DNA from: Candidatus Moraniibacteriota bacterium
GTDB lineage: Bacteria; Patescibacteriota; Minisyncoccia; Moranbacterales; UBA2206
DNA: 64,000 nucleotides
NCBI GenBank assembly: GCA_003543115.1
Contig: DPJH01000036.1
Span: 1-64,000, forward strand
Direction of reading: 5' to 3'
Shown here one piece after another: positions 60,428 to 64,000 of the stretch; within the stretch, counting starts at the first letter, position 1, and each line of letters opens with the position of its first letter. The position numbers were made by a program, and so were the translations under genes. The notes beneath the pieces were generated by a model, which worked only from the letters and a program-made list of their open reading frames with translations, was not told the DNA's origin and did not search any database.

Positions 60428-61690
60428 TTAATAAATAAATCCTTTAACCACTCGATTGCCAATGCTGATCGTTCTAGTTGATTTTTTGGCAAAGCCTCTA
60501 TAATTCATTTCAGAAACTGTAAACTCGCCTCCTCTAACGCTTTCTACGATAGCCACATGACCCCACCATGACTCAGAAGAAACCATGATTGATCCGACTT
60601 TCGGTGTTTTCCCTGTTGCATATCCCATGGATTTGGCACGATATAACCAAGTTCCGGCGTTGCCTGACCAAGGAACATATTTTTTAGAGGCTACATACCA
60701 TGTGCAATATCCGTAAGGAAATTTATGTCCATTCCCATTGGCTGATCCAACTTTTTTGCCGGATACTTCGAAAGATTCATAAGGTCTTGCGGCTATTGGA
60801 GCAGAATTGTTATTGCGGGCAATATTTGAGTTTGGAGTGGAGACCGGAATATCTTTTTGGCCATCTGGAATGATTATTTCTTGGCCGTCCTTCAGGTCTC
60901 CATTGGCTGGCAAATCATTGAAAGATATGATTTTCTCCTTGTTAGCTTTATATTTTTCACAAATTGAATCGATGGTGTCATTCTTTTTAACAGTATAGCT
61001 CAAACCTGAAGTAGGTAAAATGAATATTTTATCGCCTGGCATGATAGAGTCAACATTGTCAATTTCATTAGCCCAAAGAATAGTATTGACTGAAATATGA
61101 TGCTTTAATGCTATGGCATTGACAGTGTCACCTGATTGTACTTCATAAATTTCTACCCCTCCATCTTCTTCAGGATCTTTTTTGACTGGGCTGGTTCCTG
61201 CTATCAGAGCCTGACCCTGCATAGTTACGAGAGAAGCAGCATCTTCCTCCTTAAGTGTCGGATCAGGGGCTGTGCTGGCTTGAGCGATAGGAGCTAGGGC
61301 TATTCCTCTTTTTTTATCGGATTCCAAAAAAAGTTTTTTCTCAAGTGGATTTTCAAGATTATCCTCAGCTGATCCAAGATATCCAAAAAGAAATCCGCTG
61401 GATTCTTTTCCTGATGAAATGTTGGTAGCTGAAACAAGAAAAGCACTTGAAATAACAACAATAAGAGCGGAATAGCTCCTAAATATATGGAGTAATTTTA
61501 TGGTTCTTCGCTCCTTTATAAAATTAATGATATTCTTTTGTCCTAGATGAATCTGTTTGAGCAGATTTTTTAGGTTGTCACGGCCTAATAAACTTTGGGA
61601 TAGCGAAATAATTAGTTTACTAATGGCATTGATCTTTCTTTTTGGTTTTGGTTTTAGATAGAAAGCGTATAAGACTCTCTTGATCATCAT
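60428..61690 (-). CDS. LysM-CHAP cell-wall hydrolase
   Basis: 420 residues. A basic N-terminus and membrane segment (SALIVVISSAFLVSA, about 74-92) are followed by two LysM domains (IYEVQSGDTVNAIALKHHIS; YTVKKNDTIDSICEKYKAN) that bind peptidoglycan. The C-terminal CHAP domain has FPYGYCTWYVASK with the catalytic Cys and WWGHVAIVESV with the His. CHAP domains cut wall peptides as amidases or endopeptidases. It likely acts in growth or daughter-cell separation, at the outer membrane face. Confidence 0.9.
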   Translation of the reverse strand: MMIKRVLYAFYLKPKPKRKINAISKLIISLSQSLLGRDNLKNLLKQIHLGQKNIINFIKERRTIKLLHIFRSYSALIVVISSAFLVSATNISSGKESSGFLFGYLGSAEDNLENPLEKKLFLESDKKRGIALAPIAQASTAPDPTLKEEDAASLVTMQGQALIAGTSPVKKDPEEDGGVEIYEVQSGDTVNAIALKHHISVNTILWANEIDNVDSIMPGDKIFILPTSGLSYTVKKNDTIDSICEKYKANKEKIISFNDLPANGDLKDGQEIIIPDGQKDIPVSTPNSNIARNNNSAPIAARPYESFEVSGKKVGSANGNGHKFPYGYCTWYVASKKYVPWSGNAGTWLYRAKSMGYATGKTPKVGSIMVSSESWWGHVAIVESVRGGEFTVSEMNYRGFAKKSTRTISIGNRVVKGFIY

Positions 61691-61882
61691 TCCAGAACCC
61701 TAATTTTTATTAATAACAAGTATATATTGAATAGGGTCGTTTGTCAAACATAAAATTAGCATAAATTAGCAAATTACAAACAAGGCTTGGTTAAGATAAA
61801 AAAATTATAATTATGCAAAGATATAAAAAAATTTTATTTTTTCTCATAATTAGATTATTATGGATACAGGCTTAAAAGAAAT

Positions 61883-62839
61883 ATGGATATAAATTATTAT
61901 AAAAAACAATTTCTTGATTATTTGGAAATTGAAAAAGGACGGTCAAGAAAAACAATCGAAAACTATGATCATTATCTGGATGTTTTTTTGGATTGGGCTA
62001 AAATTGATTCTGTTGGGCAAATAAATGGAGATCTGATCAGAAATTTTAGAATCTATTTGAATAGATTGGAAACAAAAAATGGGAATACTCTAAAGCGAGT
62101 TACGCAGAATTACTACATCATTTCCATAAGAAGCTTTCTTAAGTATATGGCTAAAATTGATGTTAACACTTTGCAGGCAGAAAAAGTTGAAATCGGAAAG
62201 GCAACTAGCAGAGAAGTCGATTTTCTTGAAATTGATGAAATTTATAGGATATTGGCAGCAGCTGAAGGAAATGGCTTTAAGACATTGCGCGATAGGGCTA
62301 TTTTGGAGCTGCTATTTTCAGCGGGCTTGCGTGTTTCAGAGCTTGTTAATATAAATAGGGATAAAATAGATTTAAACAATCAAGAATTCAGTGTGAGAGG
62401 AAAAGGAGATAAGATTAGAATTGTTTTCGTTTCTGCTCAAGCAAAAAAATGTTTAAAAAAATATATAGACATGAGGACTGATATTGATCCAGCTTTGTTT
62501 GTGCGTGATGCAAGGGCTCTAAAAAAATTTGAAAGCAAGAATAAGTTGCGTGCTGGTAAAAAAGACAATGTGGGTGACGATTTAAGATTGACTTCCAGAA
62601 GCGTGCAGAGAATAGTCAAATATTATGCGGCTAAAGCTGGAATAATCAAAGATGTCCATCCTCATACGCTGCGCCATTCCTTTGCAACAAATCTCCTTAT
62701 GAATGGAGCTGATATAAGAAGCGTTCAGGAAATGCTCGGTCATTCGTCCATAACTACAACCCAGGTATATACTCATATTACGAACAAAAAATTGAAGGAG
62801 GTTCACTTAAGCTTTCATGGAAAGAGGAATAAAAAATAA
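61883..62839 (+). CDS. xerD: Tyrosine recombinase XerC/XerD
   Basis: 318 residues. The N-terminal SAM-like core-binding domain (YLEIEKGRSRKTIENYDHYL) is followed by the catalytic domain with R150 (FSAGLRVSEL), K174 (RGKGDK), H261-xx-R264 (HTLRHSFA), H287 (EMLGHSS) and the nucleophile Y296 (QVYTHI). All active-site residues are present. It should resolve chromosome dimers at a dif site. There is a modest insertion near residues 205-235 compared with E. coli. XerC and XerD cannot be told apart here; many CPR genomes have one Xer only. Confidence 0.9.
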   Translation: MDINYYKKQFLDYLEIEKGRSRKTIENYDHYLDVFLDWAKIDSVGQINGDLIRNFRIYLNRLETKNGNTLKRVTQNYYIISIRSFLKYMAKIDVNTLQAEKVEIGKATSREVDFLEIDEIYRILAAAEGNGFKTLRDRAILELLFSAGLRVSELVNINRDKIDLNNQEFSVRGKGDKIRIVFVSAQAKKCLKKYIDMRTDIDPALFVRDARALKKFESKNKLRAGKKDNVGDDLRLTSRSVQRIVKYYAAKAGIIKDVHPHTLRHSFATNLLMNGADIRSVQEMLGHSSITTTQVYTHITNKKLKEVHLSFHGKRNKK

Positions 62840-62897
62840 CACAGTTGACTAGAAATATATTTTTCAGTAAGATTAGAAATGTTATTTATGAAATTTT

Positions 62898-62971
62898 GGT
62901 CGCTTAGCTCAGTTGGTTAGAGTATCACATTGACATTGTGGGGGTCAGTGGTTCGAGTCCACTAGCGACCA
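62898..62971 (+). tRNA. tRNA-Val (anticodon GAC)
   Basis: The acceptor stem GGTCGCT/AGCGACC, the D arm, the anticodon stem TCACA/TGTGG around TTGACAT (anticodon GAC), and the T arm AGTGG-TTCGAGT-CCACT all form. The CCA end is not encoded. Confidence 0.95.
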
Positions 62972-62986
62972 CATATTTTTAAATAA

Positions 62987-63058
62987 GGGACCATAGCTCA
63001 GCGGTAGAGCAGGCGACTCATAATCGCTTGGTCGCTGGTTCGAATCCAGCTGGTCCCA
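62987..63058 (+). tRNA. tRNA with CAT anticodon (elongator Met or Ile2)
   Basis: Acceptor GGGACCA/TGGTCCC, anticodon loop CTCATAA (CAT), T arm GCTGG-TTCGAAT-CCAGC. The paired G1-C72 excludes the initiator. CCA is not encoded. Methionine or lysidine-modified isoleucine identity cannot be decided by eye. Confidence 0.93.
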
Positions 63059-63063
63059 CTACT

Positions 63064-63097
63064 AAATTAAAAACCCCTTTTTAGGGGTTTTTAATTT
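63064..63097. terminator. Bidirectional terminator between tRNAs and ftsH
   Basis: A perfect 14-bp stem (AAATTAAAAACCCC / GGGGTTTTTAATTT) with a 6-nt loop. Confidence 0.75.
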
Positions 63098-63106
63098 GAA
63101 GATTTA

Positions 63107-64000
63107 TTATACGCCTTCAACTGGATTGGGATCAGGAACAGTTTTTTTATTCTTTTCAGAAGGACTCTTGGATGGAGAGCCTTCTTTTTTTGTGTCAATT
63201 TCCACTGGTTGGTCAAGATCGGGTTTTACAGGAGCGGTAGTTCTCTTTTTAATCCCCATGATATTATTGAATTCTTCTTGTTCCATGGTTTCTTTTTCGA
63301 TGAGTTTAGCTACCAAATCTCCCATAACATCCTTTTTATCAAGTATGATTTTTTCAGCTACCTTATAAGCATCAGCAATAAATTTTGAAACTTGTTTATC
63401 GATATCTTCAGCTGTCTTTTCTGAGTAATTTTTTTCTTCATGCATTTCCTTTCCCAAAAAAACCATTTCTTGCTTGTGTCCAAACGTACGTGGACCAAGT
63501 TCGCTCATTCCGTATCTGGTTACTAGATTTCTGGACATTGAGGTAGCTCTTTCCAGATCATTAGAGGCTCCGGTAGTTACGACTCCAAAGGCGATTTTTT
63601 CGCTCACATAGCCTCCTAGGAGAACCGATAGCTCGTCAATAAAATAATCCCTGGATAAAAGTCTTTTATCTTTGGCTGGAGCACTAAGGGTATATCCGCC
63701 TGCGTGACCGCGAGAAATGATAGATATCTTTTGAACAGGATCGGTGTTTTTAAGGCTTGCTCCTACTAGAGCATGCCCAGCTTCATGATAGGCAATGATT
63801 TTCTTTTCTTCTTCGTCAATAATGCGGCTTCTTCGCTCAGGTCCGAGAATAACTTTTTCAATTGATTCTGTAAGTTCTCGCATGAAAATTTCTTTTTTCC
63901 CTCTCCTGGCGGAAAAAATAGCTGCCTCATTCAAAAGATTGGATAAATCAGCTCCGGAAAATCCCGGTGTCCTTTCGGCAATTACCCGCAAATCAATATT
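63107..64000 (-). CDS. ftsH: ATP-dependent zinc metalloprotease FtsH, 3' part
   Basis: Partial: the reading frame runs off the window end, so only about 297 C-terminal residues are here. RTPGFSGADLSNLLNEAAIFSARRGK closes the AAA+ domain, HEAGH is the zinc-binding protease motif, and GGYVSEKIAFG...VTTGASNDLERAT is conserved after it. FtsH degrades membrane and regulatory proteins at the cytoplasmic membrane. The C-terminus ends in a Pro/Lys/Ser-rich tail (PSKSPSEKNKKTVPDPNPVE). Confidence 0.95.
   Translation of the reverse strand, partial: NIDLRVIAERTPGFSGADLSNLLNEAAIFSARRGKKEIFMRELTESIEKVILGPERRSRIIDEEEKKIIAYHEAGHALVGASLKNTDPVQKISIISRGHAGGYTLSAPAKDKRLLSRDYFIDELSVLLGGYVSEKIAFGVVTTGASNDLERATSMSRNLVTRYGMSELGPRTFGHKQEMVFLGKEMHEEKNYSEKTAEDIDKQVSKFIADAYKVAEKIILDKKDVMGDLVAKLIEKETMEQEEFNNIMGIKKRTTAPVKPDLDQPVEIDTKKEGSPSKSPSEKNKKTVPDPNPVEGV

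Noticed and set aside
1..64000. CRISPR arrays, cas genes or intact transposons
   Set aside because: No series of regularly spaced direct repeats and no Cas or transposase motifs were seen; the only recombinase is the Xer protein.

Overview
This is AT-rich bacterial DNA with standard-code genes; TGA is used as a stop, for example at 14979 and 60365. It looks like a Candidate Phyla Radiation (Patescibacteria) chromosome. The reasons are a type IV secretion-like cluster with two-helix pilins, PrgI and VirB6/VirB4 homologues, very short intergenic spacers, few strong Shine-Dalgarno sites, and reduced-size versions of housekeeping proteins. The phylum within the CPR cannot be named with confidence. 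No rRNA or CRISPR array is present, and no intact transposon was seen.

Layout. 1-9.4 kb: a secreted Arg/Tyr-rich protein, a DHH-like protein that has lost its DHH motif, a 1007-residue tandem PilB/GspE ATPase, a GGDEF-like protein behind a structured leader with a small ORF, a MITE-like palindrome, ruvB, two small membrane proteins and a hypothetical gene with a clear promoter and operator-like repeat. 9.7-19.1 kb: a TrmB-type regulator, yebC, ruvC, then a tight five-gene set (7-TM protein, glutamate-ligase/retropepsin fusion, two more ATP-grasp ligases, GNAT acetyltransferase), then a class A penicillin-binding protein. 19.3-24.5 kb: the origin region. dciA-like, dnaN and dnaA lie on the minus strand, and rpmH, rnpA, yidC and jag on the plus strand, with DnaA boxes on both sides of dnaA. 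24.6-30.1 kb: a surface-polysaccharide set (flippase, two GT2 glycosyltransferases, two O-antigen polymerase/ligase-like proteins). 30.1-46.2 kb, minus strand: a fourteen-gene T4SS-like operon. It encodes VirB4 split in two, PrgI, a VirB6-like protein, a large surface protein, and two pilins that share an identical 132-residue N-terminus fused to different cell-wall hydrolase domains. No coupling protein or relaxase was found, so a secretion or surface role is likelier than conjugation. 46.3-64 kb: UbiA-family prenyltransferase, rsmA, an RlpA-like G5 protein, comM, lspA, dksA/traR-like, yraN, a putative ncRNA of about 540 nt, pnp, a NYN nuclease, rpsO, uvrD/pcrA, a LysM-CHAP hydrolase, a Xer recombinase, tRNA-Val, tRNA-Met and the 3' part of ftsH.

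The items most worth following up are the duplicated pilin module with swapped hydrolase domains, the ATP-grasp/retropepsin/GNAT cluster, the orphan ncRNA on the minus strand at 52905-53441, and the leader-controlled GGDEF-like gene. All family assignments come from motifs read by eye; no database search was run.
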